Assembly (NCBI RefSeq): GCF_000423945.1
Contig: NZ_AUIY01000008.1
Location: 1-64,000 of the forward strand
Origin: Butyrivibrio sp. XPD2002
GTDB lineage: Bacteria; Bacillota; Clostridia; Lachnospirales; Lachnospiraceae
Reading direction: 5' to 3'
Length of the DNA: 64,000 nt
This document shows positions 1-6,668 of the stretch, in pieces; position 1 is the stretch's first letter; each line of letters starts with the position of its first letter. The notes under the pieces are model-generated. The model worked only from the letters and a program-made list of their open reading frames with translations. It was not told the origin of the DNA and did not search any database. The translations under genes and the position numbers were made by a program.

Positions 1-132
1 ATTTTTGCCTGTTGATTTATTCCATAATTGGAAATACAACAGGATTCTTCTCTTATATTACTCCCTGGCAAACCGCCGATCGTAAACTGCCGATTTTGTT
101 TGACATTCTAATTATACCTAATACAAAAATAA

Positions 133-151
133 AAGCCCACAAAGTGAGCTT
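133..151 (-). terminator. Rho-independent terminator after lipoprotein gene
   Basis: On the minus strand an 8-bp stem (AAGCTCAC / GTGGGCTT with one wobble) and a 3-base loop is followed by TTTTATTTTTG. It lies about 85 bases downstream of the lipoprotein stop codon. The remaining sequence at 1-236 shows no convincing gene. Confidence 0.7.
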
Positions 152-236
152 CATTTCTAAATCTATTTAACTGTGAATAGTAACACGAATATATTTCCTA
201 TAAATATAGTGTTTTCGCACGTTTTTTCATAAGCAA

Positions 237-1061
237 TCACTCACACGAATAATATGGCCACTCCCCCGTATCCATGTTCTCAACGCCCATTAGTGCGCCG
301 GAACCATCATGAAAATAGCGATAGTTTGTGCCATCACCAGCTACGATATCAAGATAATGGTCAGGACCATCCTCGCCTGCTACAACAGACTGGAGCTGGC
401 CGGTTTTTAATTCTTCGCAAACCTCATGAAAAGTGTCCATATTGAAGGTGTCTGCCTTATCACCAAGGGCTGCTATGGCAAGTTCTTCATTGTACGCTTT
501 ATCTTCATCAGTAAGCTCTTCTTCCTCATTGGACATTCCGTCTTCTGCCATCATCTGATCAGCCCAGTCGGAGCGAATCTGGTAAAGCTCGTCCATAGGT
601 AGATAGTTCAACAGATTCTTATACATCGAAAGGAAAGACTGGTTAGCCGGCATATATCCGCCACAATTCTTTAAAAGCTCGTTATTTTCATCATAGAGCA
701 TTATATACGTCGAGTCGCCATCGCAGATATCGTTCCGCTCCCTGGGATTGAGGTAATATAGCTTCTTCCGATTGACTGAGCTCACAATTCTATCATATTG
801 ATCATCTGTAAGCTTGAGTGTTTTCACGAGCTCGTATTCTCTGGAAAAGTCATCGGGCATATATACAAGCAGATCCTTGTTTGTGCAGACAATCACTTTT
901 CCTGAAAAACAGTCATAGTAGGAGCCATATCCACAGCCCCCATAATAGGTTCCAACATAGTATTCGCTTGAAAGCTCAGGCATAGGCCCCTTAAACAATG
1001 CGCATCCACACAAACAGGCAAAAGCCATCACTAAAGCTGCTGCAAAAATTGTTTTTTTCAT
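237..1061 (-). CDS. Predicted lipoprotein of unknown function
   Basis: A 274-aa protein with a lipoprotein signal: basic MKK start, hydrophobic run, and a lipobox ending LCGC, so the mature protein should be lipid-anchored on the outer face of the membrane. The body is hydrophilic, with an acidic EEEELTDEDKAYNEE stretch near residue 180 and scattered Cys and Tyr; I recognise no named domain. A longer frame extends to 1127, but the ATG at 1061 has a strong AGAGGAGGA site 7-8 bases upstream, and the extra codons overlap a promoter-like element at 1090-1130. It is monocistronic, with a terminator at 133-151. Function is not predictable from sequence alone. Confidence 0.8.
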   Translation of the reverse strand: MKKTIFAAALVMAFACLCGCALFKGPMPELSSEYYVGTYYGGCGYGSYYDCFSGKVIVCTNKDLLVYMPDDFSREYELVKTLKLTDDQYDRIVSSVNRKKLYYLNPRERNDICDGDSTYIMLYDENNELLKNCGGYMPANQSFLSMYKNLLNYLPMDELYQIRSDWADQMMAEDGMSNEEEELTDEDKAYNEELAIAALGDKADTFNMDTFHEVCEELKTGQLQSVVAGEDGPDHYLDIVAGDGTNYRYFHDGSGALMGVENMDTGEWPYYSCE

Positions 1062-1089
1062 AAGAAACAATCCTCCTCTTATCCCCAAT

Positions 1090-1130
1090 CTACTTATAAT
1101 ACAGTTGGGCGGAGGAAATTGTTGCAAACC
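1090..1130 (-). promoter_or_regulatory. Putative ECF-type promoter (copy 1)
   Basis: Read on the minus strand: TTTGCAAC, 16 bases, CTGTAT, then a purine-rich stretch ending GGGGATAAG, just upstream of the lipoprotein gene. A near-identical arrangement with the same 16-base gap lies at 15990-16027 upstream of another envelope protein gene. TGCAAC-type -35 boxes are typical of alternative (ECF) sigma factors. The assignment to that class is inference. Confidence 0.5.
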
Positions 1131-1142
1131 TGGCGATGCCTC

Positions 1143-1520
1143 TCAAAACCTCGTCCCACACTTCGGGCAAAAATCGAAATCCTCTGTTGTCTCGTAGCCG
1201 CACTGTCTACACTGCTTGTATCCAGTTGTGTAACCTCTTCCGCTGCTCACCTGAGTCAGATGACCTGGCAGAATCTCCACGCTTTCGCCTCTGGCTATCA
1301 TTTTTCCTATCTCCGGATCAAGCTCGTAAACTGTTCCGCAGCAGCTGGTCTGCACGTAGTAATGCCTGTTCCACTTTAAGGTCGGTATGAAAAACAGCGA
1401 CAGCACAGTATATGTCATGAACACGTTAAAGCGTCCATATTTTCCACAAATGGCGCAGGTGATCAGCTGATTGGAATCAAAGTCCTTCCTGCCATTTGAA
1501 ATTCCCATTATAAAAAACAT
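1143..1520 (-). CDS. Zinc-ribbon protein (zinc-ribbon_15-like)
   Basis: A 125-aa protein. It begins MFFIMGISNG, has an early Cys pair (CAICGKYG, about residue 22), a hydrophobic segment near residues 35-50, a CCG in the middle, and a C-terminal treble of Cys pairs (CRQCGYETTEDFDFCPKCGTRF) that should bind zinc. This matches a common small Firmicutes family of predicted zinc-binding, possibly membrane-associated proteins without known role. It starts directly after the stop codon of the upstream oxidoreductase gene with AAAGG upstream, so the two are probably one operon. Confidence 0.75.
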   Translation of the reverse strand: MFFIMGISNGRKDFDSNQLITCAICGKYGRFNVFMTYTVLSLFFIPTLKWNRHYYVQTSCCGTVYELDPEIGKMIARGESVEILPGHLTQVSSGRGYTTGYKQCRQCGYETTEDFDFCPKCGTRF

Positions 1521-2588
1521 TTAACTTACCTTTCTTTTGGCCGGGCATTTATGCGGCATTCCGGGGCCATACTGACAATTCGGGCAGCAAAAACACTTTA
1601 CGAAAGGTGTTCCGTTTAATACCGCCTCGCAAAAAGCCGGATCTGCAAGGACTGCTTTTCCCAGATCTACTGTGTCCACAAGGTCATTTTCTATAAGATA
1701 TTTTGCAAGCTCGGGTTCATATATGCCGTTGACGCATGAAACAGGAACACGTCCCTTGAAGTGGTCATGGAACCTCACGCCAAGCTCACATATCTGATTG
1801 TACGGTTTTCCCTCGTCCTTAAGAGTCGGATCATCCCATTCGATTCCAGTAGAAACCTGAAGATAGTGGCAGCCTGCCTTAACATACTCTTCTGCGATTT
1901 TTATTGCTGTTGCTATGTCCGGCTCAATTCCGGCAGTTCTAACTGATATAAGGAAGTCATCGCCGCATCTCTCCCTGATCATGCGGATTATCTCGGCGCC
2001 AAACCTAGCTCTGTTCTCGTCACTTCCGCCGTATTCATCTGTTCTGAGATTGGTCTTCTTTGACATGAACTGATTGATCAGATAGCCATGACATCCGTGC
2101 AGCTGCACGCCATCATATCCGGCTTTCTTTGCGCGAACTGCAGCACTTGCAAAGCTTTCCTGCATCTTATGGATCTCTTCTACAGTCATCTCCTTAGCAA
2201 GAACATTCTCATCGCGGGTAGGCACCGCTGAGGGAGCGATCACTTCTCCAAGCTCAGGATTGGCATTAAGCCCTGCATGGTTGAGCTGTATGATGACTGC
2301 TGCCCCGGCGTTATGACAAACTTCCGCAATCTGTCTGTGTCCGTCGATCTGGTCATCATCCCACAATCCCATGTGGATTTTCCCGAATCTTCCTCCGGGT
2401 GTTACAGCTGTTGCCTCAACGCATATCAGGCCGCAGCCATGCTCCGCGCGCTTTTTGTAATGCTCTATGTGTTTTTCAGTAGCCTTTCCATCAGCACCTG
2501 CATAATCAAATTTTACTGTCGGTGCCATGGTGAGCCTGTTCCTTATCACAGTTTTATTTATCGTTATTGAATCCCCAACCTTTGTCAT
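1521..2588 (-). CDS. Old yellow enzyme family NADH:flavin oxidoreductase
   Basis: A 355-aa FMN-dependent TIM-barrel reductase of the OYE/enoate reductase group, which reduces activated C=C bonds using NAD(P)H. Visible motifs: RNRLTMAPT near the start, HAGLNANP, the barrel motif GYDGVQLHGCHGYLINQF (substrate-binding HGCH), then RFGAEIIR and SVRTAG. The barrel is followed only by a short tail carrying five Cys (KCFCCPNCQYG...HKC) instead of the FAD/NAD domains of full 2,4-dienoyl-CoA reductases. The tail might hold an Fe-S cluster; that is inference. The start at 2588 is chosen because GGGAGA lies at good spacing and the upstream frame would overlap the preceding gene. Confidence 0.85.
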   Translation of the reverse strand: MTKVGDSITINKTVIRNRLTMAPTVKFDYAGADGKATEKHIEHYKKRAEHGCGLICVEATAVTPGGRFGKIHMGLWDDDQIDGHRQIAEVCHNAGAAVIIQLNHAGLNANPELGEVIAPSAVPTRDENVLAKEMTVEEIHKMQESFASAAVRAKKAGYDGVQLHGCHGYLINQFMSKKTNLRTDEYGGSDENRARFGAEIIRMIRERCGDDFLISVRTAGIEPDIATAIKIAEEYVKAGCHYLQVSTGIEWDDPTLKDEGKPYNQICELGVRFHDHFKGRVPVSCVNGIYEPELAKYLIENDLVDTVDLGKAVLADPAFCEAVLNGTPFVKCFCCPNCQYGPGMPHKCPAKRKVS

Positions 2589-2622
2589 AAAAGTCTCCCA
2601 CATTATCTTCTTGCCAATATAT

Positions 2623-2964
2623 TTATTCCCACTTTTTCCACACATCTGGCTGATATCCCAGCGTGGATTGTTTACCATTTCTCACTACCGGAGTCTTAAG
2701 TATCTGCTGATTTTCCAGTAGCTTTTCAAGCTTATCCTCATCCGCAATGTACTGGATAAGCGCAATAGCATCTTTATCCTTCGCATCAGGATTTATCATG
2801 TTCATGATTCCGCCGTTAGCACTTGCAACAGAAGTGAGCTCTCCCTTGCTCATGCTCTTTTCCTTCAGATCAACGAACTGAAACTTTATGCCTCTCTCCT
2901 TGAAAAAACGCTCTGCTTTTTTGGTATCGTTGCACTTCTTAGTGCCAAAAATCTGTATATTCAT
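2623..2964 (-). CDS. ArsC/Spx-family thioredoxin-fold protein (copy 1)
   Basis: A 113-aa member of the arsenate reductase (ArsC)/Spx/YffB superfamily. It starts with the beta strand MNIQIFGTKKC, with a single conserved Cys11, and has the typical LKTPVVRNGK segment containing cis-Pro near residue 90. There is no second Cys for a CXXC switch, so it is closer to the ArsC/YffB side than to Spx. True arsenate activity is not implied. A paralogue at 34083-34424 differs at only 7 of 113 positions. The gene is followed by the oxidoreductase gene 34 bases downstream and is probably co-transcribed with it. Confidence 0.8.
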   Translation of the reverse strand: MNIQIFGTKKCNDTKKAERFFKERGIKFQFVDLKEKSMSKGELTSVASANGGIMNMINPDAKDKDAIALIQYIADEDKLEKLLENQQILKTPVVRNGKQSTLGYQPDVWKKWE

Positions 2965-2994
2965 CTTTTTTCCTCATCAAAAATATAGAGGCAT

Positions 2995-3321
2995 TTAACC
3001 TCTATATTTCTTAGTAATCACTATTATGTATATTGCCATAAGTACTATAGTTTCCAGCATCACTCCCAATACTGAGAGTAGGATAACCGGTGAGTTTTGT
3101 CCAGATAATAAGGGAAGTCCTAACACAATAAAAATAATGCCGTAGAGTATGAACAAAATCCCTGTCGCTCTGTTATACCCCTTTATGTCATTTACCGGAA
3201 ACTGTTCGACATTAGCCCAGAAGCCTGCGGCCTTTTTCGAAAATATATCTTTGATTCCCATCAAAATTATAATGGCTCCAACTGCCGCCCAGATGATAAA
3301 TCCCATCATTGCTCCACTCAT
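2995..3321 (-). CDS. Small membrane protein, three predicted TM helices
   Basis: A 108-aa protein starting MSGAMMGFIIW. Hydrophobic segments lie at about residues 5-22, 52-70 and 80-100, with a soluble loop (FWANVEQFPVNDIKGYNRA) after the first. Related unnamed membrane proteins are common in Firmicutes. The frame stays open upstream to 3483, but that extension is the residue of other genes (see 3343-3415 and 3410-3523); ATG at 3321 has a modest AGGAA site. Function is unknown. Confidence 0.65.
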   Translation of the reverse strand: MSGAMMGFIIWAAVGAIIILMGIKDIFSKKAAGFWANVEQFPVNDIKGYNRATGILFILYGIIFIVLGLPLLSGQNSPVILLSVLGVMLETIVLMAIYIIVITKKYRG

Positions 3322-3342
3322 ACCATGATTTCCTGTTCCCTT

Positions 3343-3415
3343 TTCAAAATTTTTTTCAATACAACTGTTTTCTATTATAAACTCTTTACAACTATTGCAT
3401 AAGTAGGAATCAGTT
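3343..3415 (-). pseudogene. Remnant of a DUF6487-like zinc-ribbon gene
   Basis: The coding fragment DSYLCNSCKEFIIEN matches the C-terminal end (DSYFCKSCKKLIIDT) of the intact 73-aa zinc-ribbon protein at 25555-25776. Here the first two Cys and the rest of the domain are missing. The flanking upstream small gene and its leader are conserved at both loci, so an internal deletion is the simplest explanation. Confidence 0.65.
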
Positions 3416-3523
3416 TTCAGATGTCTCTTTTTTCTTCTTCTCTTCCCTCTTTTTGAGATATAAAAAGAGTAAAAAACTACCATTTGTAATTGTTGTTAAA
3501 AGAATTAAAATGCTGGGTGTCAT
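3410..3523 (-). CDS. 37-aa membrane microprotein (copy 1)
   Basis: A short frame beginning MTPSILILLTTITNGSFLL, one TM helix followed by a strongly basic tail (KKREEKKKK). AGGAGGAG lies 7-8 bases before the ATG. A second copy of the same length is at 25773-25886 (MTPSILLLLVTVTNGCFLL), where its stop overlaps the start of the zinc-ribbon gene. Conservation of length, start, ribosome site and about 60 bases of upstream DNA argue that it is a real gene. Function unknown. Confidence 0.65.
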   Translation of the reverse strand: MTPSILILLTTITNGSFLLFLYLKKREEKKKKETSEN

Positions 3524-3645
3524 ATAGATTCTCCTCCTGTCCCCTGTGACTTAGATAATTTGTTGATGAAATAATCTTAATATGAACCCGCATTTGAATA
3601 TATATCTATCTCTGCAAAAAAATTCTCTCTATTTTTCCATTCAAA

Positions 3646-4056
3646 TCATATTAAAATACCGGAAAAATGGTCGATTTCATGCTGTATTATCTGCGCTGTA
3701 AAATCGGTATATTTTCCATGCTTGGGCTTAAAGTCCTGATCCAGATAATCAACCTCAATCTCTTTATATCTCGTGCATGGCCTTACACCATCCAGCGAAA
3801 GACAGCTTTCCTCCGTCTGATACTCGCCGGTTTTCCTGGTTATAACCGGATTTATCATAGGGAAAATAAAGGGTCCTGCTGCCACCACGATGATCTGCTT
3901 CTTAACGCCTATCATGTTCGCAGCCATTCCCACGCACCTGTCCTGATTTGCTCTTAATGTATCCAGAAGGTCCTCTACAACCTGCTTGTCAGCCTCGGTT
4001 GCCGGCTCTGACTTTTGTTGTAAAAAGAACTGGTCTCTGACTATCTTTTTTACCAT
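3646..4056 (-). CDS. Peptide deformylase family protein
   Basis: A 136-aa protein with the three deformylase motifs: motif I VGMAANMIG (about residue 42), motif II EESCLSL with the metal-binding Cys (about residue 83), and motif III QHEIDHFSG with both metal-binding His and the catalytic Glu (about residue 126). The enzyme removes formyl groups from new proteins. The usual catalytic Gln of motif I (GxGxAAxQ) is replaced (AANM), as I recall for the short Firmicutes branch. It is therefore probably an accessory deformylase, not the main Def. AAAGGA precedes the ATG. Confidence 0.8.
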   Translation of the reverse strand: MVKKIVRDQFFLQQKSEPATEADKQVVEDLLDTLRANQDRCVGMAANMIGVKKQIIVVAAGPFIFPMINPVITRKTGEYQTEESCLSLDGVRPCTRYKEIEVDYLDQDFKPKHGKYTDFTAQIIQHEIDHFSGILI

Positions 4057-4208
4057 TAGATTCCTTTCCTTGGTTTTGTACCTATTTTTACTTGAATGTA
4101 CTACATTTTACTATTACTTTTTCAAGTAATTCCAGGTAATTTTTATACTTTTACCGAGAATTACTTAAACATTAGTTTAAGGGACAAGTCATAAAAAGTA
4201 CTTTCATG

Positions 4209-4796
4209 TTAAGCAATCTCCTTTTGAATCAGGTCTTCTTTTTCCGCCATTGCCTGAAGTGTCATGGTGAGCAGCTTATCAAGATCCCATCCGAGCTGCT
4301 GTGCTCCCCGTTCAATCACTTCTCTTGAACAGCCTGCAGCAAAGCCCTTGCTCTTATACTTTTTCTTAAGAGACTTAAGCTCCATGTCCTTCGTGCTCTT
4401 GGAGGGTCTCATAAGAGCTGCTGCCCAGATCAGACCTGTTAACTCATCTGCCGCAAAAAGAACTTTTTCCATCTCATGAACCGGCTCCACATCTATCGTT
4501 GTTCCACAGCCAACGGTGATTCCATAGCCATGCGAGCACACAGAGTGGATGACGTCATCACTAACTCCCGCTTCTTTTAAAAGTTCAGGAGCTTTAAGAC
4601 AGTGTTCTTCCGGATACAGCTCAAAGTCTATATCATGCAAAAGGCCTACAATTCCCCAGTACTCAGCATCCTCGGCATACCCAAGCTCATTTGCGTACCA
4701 CTTCATGACAGCCTCAACTGTCAGTGCATGCTGGATGTGAAAAGGGTCCTTATTATACTTCTTCAAAAGTTCAAAAGCCTCATCTCTTGTGATCAT
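4209..4796 (-). CDS. HD-domain phosphohydrolase
   Basis: A 195-aa HD-superfamily metal-dependent phosphohydrolase. Metal ligands are visible as H(20)...HAL, GLLHDIDFELYPEEH (the HD pair near residue 54), and a later His in CSHGYG. Proteins of this size act on nucleotides or are uncharacterised. Its start overlaps by 4 bases the stop of the GNAT gene upstream (ATGA), so the two are translationally coupled. Confidence 0.75.
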   Translation of the reverse strand: MITRDEAFELLKKYNKDPFHIQHALTVEAVMKWYANELGYAEDAEYWGIVGLLHDIDFELYPEEHCLKAPELLKEAGVSDDVIHSVCSHGYGITVGCGTTIDVEPVHEMEKVLFAADELTGLIWAAALMRPSKSTKDMELKSLKKKYKSKGFAAGCSREVIERGAQQLGWDLDKLLTMTLQAMAEKEDLIQKEIA

Positions 4797-5311
4797 ACCG
4801 CTCCTCCTTTATCTTCTCTGTGCTTTATCATGTTGCATCTTCCCCAAGATTCATCTTTATATGAAAATGCATTTTCTGTAACGTTCCGTTCTGTAAAGCC
4901 TGCTTTCTGATAGCACTTCTTAGCCCTTATGTTTGTGGTAAAAACGTTCAGATGAACCGCTTCGGCTCCGGTTTTCTCAAAGGCATAGTTTGATGCCAGT
5001 TCCAGCATTTCCCTAGCTACTCCTTTTCCGCGAAGCTCCGGATTGACTATGATGAACTTCAGCATGCCTTCTTTTGTCTCGTCATTTAATGAATAGCAAA
5101 AGAACCCCGCAGTGCTTCCATCATCCTGGCTTACCACAAACGGAGTATCTCCCCACTGTGATGCCATATCCTTCATAACAGCTTCAAAATTCTCCTGCTC
5201 AAGAGGATACTCAAAGCGGCCTGCACACCACATCGCGTGTGTTCTTTCATCGTCTATCCAGTTTTTTATCTCATCAAAATCTTTTGAAGGGATGTATTGT
5301 CTTAGGTTCAT
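4793..5311 (-). CDS. GNAT family N-acetyltransferase
   Basis: A 172-aa acetyltransferase. The acetyl-CoA loop is NPELRGKGVAREMLELA (about residues 100-116) and the C-terminal beta-bulge region reads NIRAKKCYQKAGFTE, as in the RimJ/RimL group. Substrate not predictable. A longer frame runs to 5422, but ATG at 5311 has GGTGGAG at suitable spacing. It heads a two-gene operon with the HD phosphohydrolase. Confidence 0.75.
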   Translation of the reverse strand: MNLRQYIPSKDFDEIKNWIDDERTHAMWCAGRFEYPLEQENFEAVMKDMASQWGDTPFVVSQDDGSTAGFFCYSLNDETKEGMLKFIIVNPELRGKGVAREMLELASNYAFEKTGAEAVHLNVFTTNIRAKKCYQKAGFTERNVTENAFSYKDESWGRCNMIKHREDKGGAV

Positions 5312-5441
5312 ATTTTCGCTCCACCAACAAAAACATAGTTCTAATATATCAGAAAAATAGCCATTTAACAGTAATTTTTCTGTCAAATTACTATTTTTAG
5401 GTGATTTGTAGTTCATAATCACTTTATATGCAAAAAGTTAA

Positions 5442-5514
5442 TTCCAGGAACGGGGCATGATCCCATAACCTTCCGCGTATGAAGCGGGCACTCTACCAAT
5501 TGAGCTATCCTGGA
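5442..5514 (-). tRNA. tRNA-Met(CAT)-like, unusual T-loop
   Basis: Acceptor arms TCCAGGA/TCCTGGA, discriminator A, D-arm intact, anticodon loop TTCATAC (CAT: Met, or Ile2). The T-stem ATGGG/CCCGT closes a loop ATCATGC which lacks the normal T54 and A58. No encoded CCA. It is the last tRNA of the array and may be degenerate. Confidence 0.6.
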
Positions 5515-5518
5515 TTAG

Positions 5519-5591
5519 CGGACATAGAGGGACTCGAACCCACAGCCCTTCGGTTAACAGCCGAATGCTCTGCCAATTGAGCTATATGTCC
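5519..5591 (-). tRNA. tRNA-Asn(GTT)
   Basis: Full cloverleaf: acceptor GGACATA/TATGTCC, anticodon loop CTGTTAA, normal GTTCGAGTC T-loop, discriminator G. No encoded CCA. Spaced 4 bases from each neighbour. Confidence 0.9.
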
Positions 5592-5595
5592 ATAA

Positions 5596-5667
5596 CTACG
5601 GTAGCAGGACTCGAACCTGCAACACCCTGAGTCAGAGTCAGGTGCTCTACCATTGAGCTATACCGCA
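5596..5667 (-). tRNA. tRNA-Gln(CTG)
   Basis: Acceptor TGCGGTA/TACCGTA, anticodon stem CCTGA/TCAGG with loop CTCTGAC, discriminator G, standard T-arm. No encoded CCA. Its acceptor and T-arm are almost the same as those of the split tRNA-like gene at 6018-6141. Confidence 0.88.
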
Positions 5668-5671
5668 TCAG

Positions 5672-5744
5672 TGCCGCCTGTGAGCTTCGAACTCACGACC
5701 TTCGGTTTAAGGGACCGCTGCTCTGCCAACTGAGCTAAGACGGC
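5672..5744 (-). tRNA. tRNA-Lys(CTT)-like with C33
   Basis: Acceptor GCCGTCT/AGGCGGC, discriminator A, T-arm normal. The anticodon loop reads CCCTTAA, giving CTT, with C in place of the nearly universal T33. No CCA encoded. The isotype is inferred from the anticodon. Confidence 0.7.
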
Positions 5745-5747
5745 AAG

Positions 5748-5831
5748 TGCGCCCCACGGGAGTCGAACCCGCTTCGCTTTGAACAAAGCACGGATTAAAA
5801 GTCCGTTGCATAACCGTTCTGCCAAGAGCGC
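5748..5831 (-). tRNA. Class II tRNA body carrying anticodon TTT
   Basis: An 84-base tRNA with acceptor GCGCTCT/GGGGCGC, discriminator A, a 3-bp D-stem with GG in the loop, and a long variable arm (GCTTTG/CAAAGC stem). These are features of Leu/Ser-type class II tRNAs. The anticodon stem ACGGA/TCCGT closes loop CTTTTAA, giving TTT, which reads Lys AAA codons. The body looks Leu-like and the anticodon Lys-like. The charging identity cannot be told from sequence. Confidence 0.75.
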
Positions 5832-5865
5832 AAATAATCTATTTTTCACAGCAAAATACTGTTAG

Positions 5866-5937
5866 TGGGCTCGGACGGTATCGAACCGCCTCTCGGAGAT
5901 TTTCAGTCTCCCGCTCTACCATTTAAGCTACAAGCCC
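5866..5937 (-). tRNA. tRNA-Phe(GAA)
   Basis: Acceptor GGGCTTG/CGAGCCC, anticodon stem GGAGA/TCTCC with loop CTGAAAA, discriminator A. T-loop TTCGATA. No encoded CCA. A 34-base spacer separates it from the next tRNA, the widest within the array. Confidence 0.88.
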
Positions 5938-5941
5938 TAAG

Positions 5942-6013
5942 AGACGTAGGCGAGATTCGAACTCGCGCTCGCGGAGTTGCAGTCCGCTGCCTTTCCAGCT
6001 TGGCTACTACGTC
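5942..6013 (-). tRNA. tRNA-Cys(GCA)
   Basis: Acceptor GACGTAG/CTACGTC, anticodon loop CTGCAAC, discriminator T as expected for Cys tRNAs, normal T-arm. No encoded CCA. Confidence 0.9.
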
Positions 6014-6017
6014 ATGG

Positions 6018-6141
6018 TTACGGTAGCAGGACTCGAACCTGCAATACTCCTGGATCGTCTCTGCCTAAGTTCGATTACGCAAATCATAGATTTGCTATCT
6101 CACTTAAAAACCAGATGCTCTGCCAATTGAGCTATACCGCA
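6018..6141 (-). tRNA. tRNA-like gene with ~50-base insertion in the anticodon loop
   Basis: Both halves of a tRNA are present: acceptor TGCGGTA/TACCGTA, D-arm GCTC/GAGC, anticodon stem TCTGG/CCAGG, T-arm GCAGG/CCTGC, discriminator A. Between the two stem halves lie 57 bases instead of 7. The first seven read TTTTTAA, which would give a Lys TTT anticodon, leaving a 50-base insertion at about 6054-6103 that contains a GCAAATC/GATTTGC hairpin. It is far smaller than a group I intron. The gene begins 10 bases after the stop of an HTH gene. Confidence 0.65.
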
Positions 6142-6151
6142 AAGTGCAGTC

Positions 6152-6373
6152 TTATGAAACTGCGATTATGTCATCAATCGGGACCTCAAGATAAACCGAA
6201 AGTGCCACGATCCTGTCTATGCTCGGGAGCACTTCTCCCCTTAAGTATCTATACACAAGCGATGTGCTCGCTCCGAGGTATTCTGAAACCTCTGGGACTG
6301 TATGACCGCTTTCTCTTATCAGTTCTCTAATTCTTATTCCTGTTCCTTCAATATCTATTACCGGATAATCCAT
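6152..6373 (-). CDS. Small XRE-family HTH protein (array module 2)
   Basis: A 73-aa Cro/CI-type DNA-binding protein starting MDYPVIDIEGTG. The HTH is HTVPEVSEYLGASTSLVYRYLRGEV, followed by LPSIDRIVALSVYLEVPIDDII. ATG at 6373 has AGGAGAT. It is preceded by a terminator-like hairpin (6397-6430) and followed after 10 bases by the tRNA array, so HTH mRNA and tRNAs are probably one transcript. It resembles the HTH protein at 6992-7249 in layout and C-terminal end (DDIIxxE/S). Its target may be its own leader or tRNA promoter (inference). Confidence 0.75.
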   Translation of the reverse strand: MDYPVIDIEGTGIRIRELIRESGHTVPEVSEYLGASTSLVYRYLRGEVLPSIDRIVALSVYLEVPIDDIIAVS

Positions 6374-6396
6374 TTTCTTTATCTCCTTTTTTGCAT

Positions 6397-6430
6397 TAAA
6401 AAATCCACTTAACACGCAAGCTAAGTGGAT
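6397..6430 (-). terminator. Terminator or attenuator in front of HTH gene (module 2)
   Basis: On the minus strand an 8-bp stem ATCCACTT/AAGTGGAT is followed directly by TTTTTT, then the AGGAGAT of the HTH gene. Being between the 42-aa ORF and the HTH gene it could terminate or attenuate readthrough into the HTH-tRNA unit. Confidence 0.6.
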
Positions 6431-6469
6431 ATCGAGATGAACCTCTATTTTCAATGCTCAGGATTGTCC

Positions 6470-6598
6470 TTAATCTCCGGATCCCGGGCTATTTACCACC
6501 AACTTGCAATTTGCATAACTAACAAAGCACTTCTGATTTTTGCAGAACTGCATGAACTGTTTGTTATTAAACTGCTTGTTGATAGTTACGTAGTACAT
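6470..6598 (-). CDS. 42-aa microprotein (array module 2)
   Basis: A short frame starting MYYVTINKQFNNKQFMQF, with three Cys and a strong AAGGAG 11 bases before the ATG. It lies between tRNA-Ser and the terminator-like hairpin, the same place the 50-aa ORF at 7358-7510 has in the other module. The two are not obviously homologous. It may be a translated leader peptide or a real small protein. Confidence 0.5.
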   Translation of the reverse strand: MYYVTINKQFNNKQFMQFCKNQKCFVSYANCKLVVNSPGSGD

Positions 6599-6668
6599 CT
6601 TAAATCTTTCTCCTTACTTTCCGCTGCAGTATCGCAGCAACTATTGTGTTTCTGTAATTGCATTATGG

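Noticed and set aside
6018..6141. Group I intron inside the split tRNA
   Set aside because: The insertion is about 50 bases, too short for a group I catalytic core, even though a short CAGAGACGA segment slightly resembles its conserved R element.
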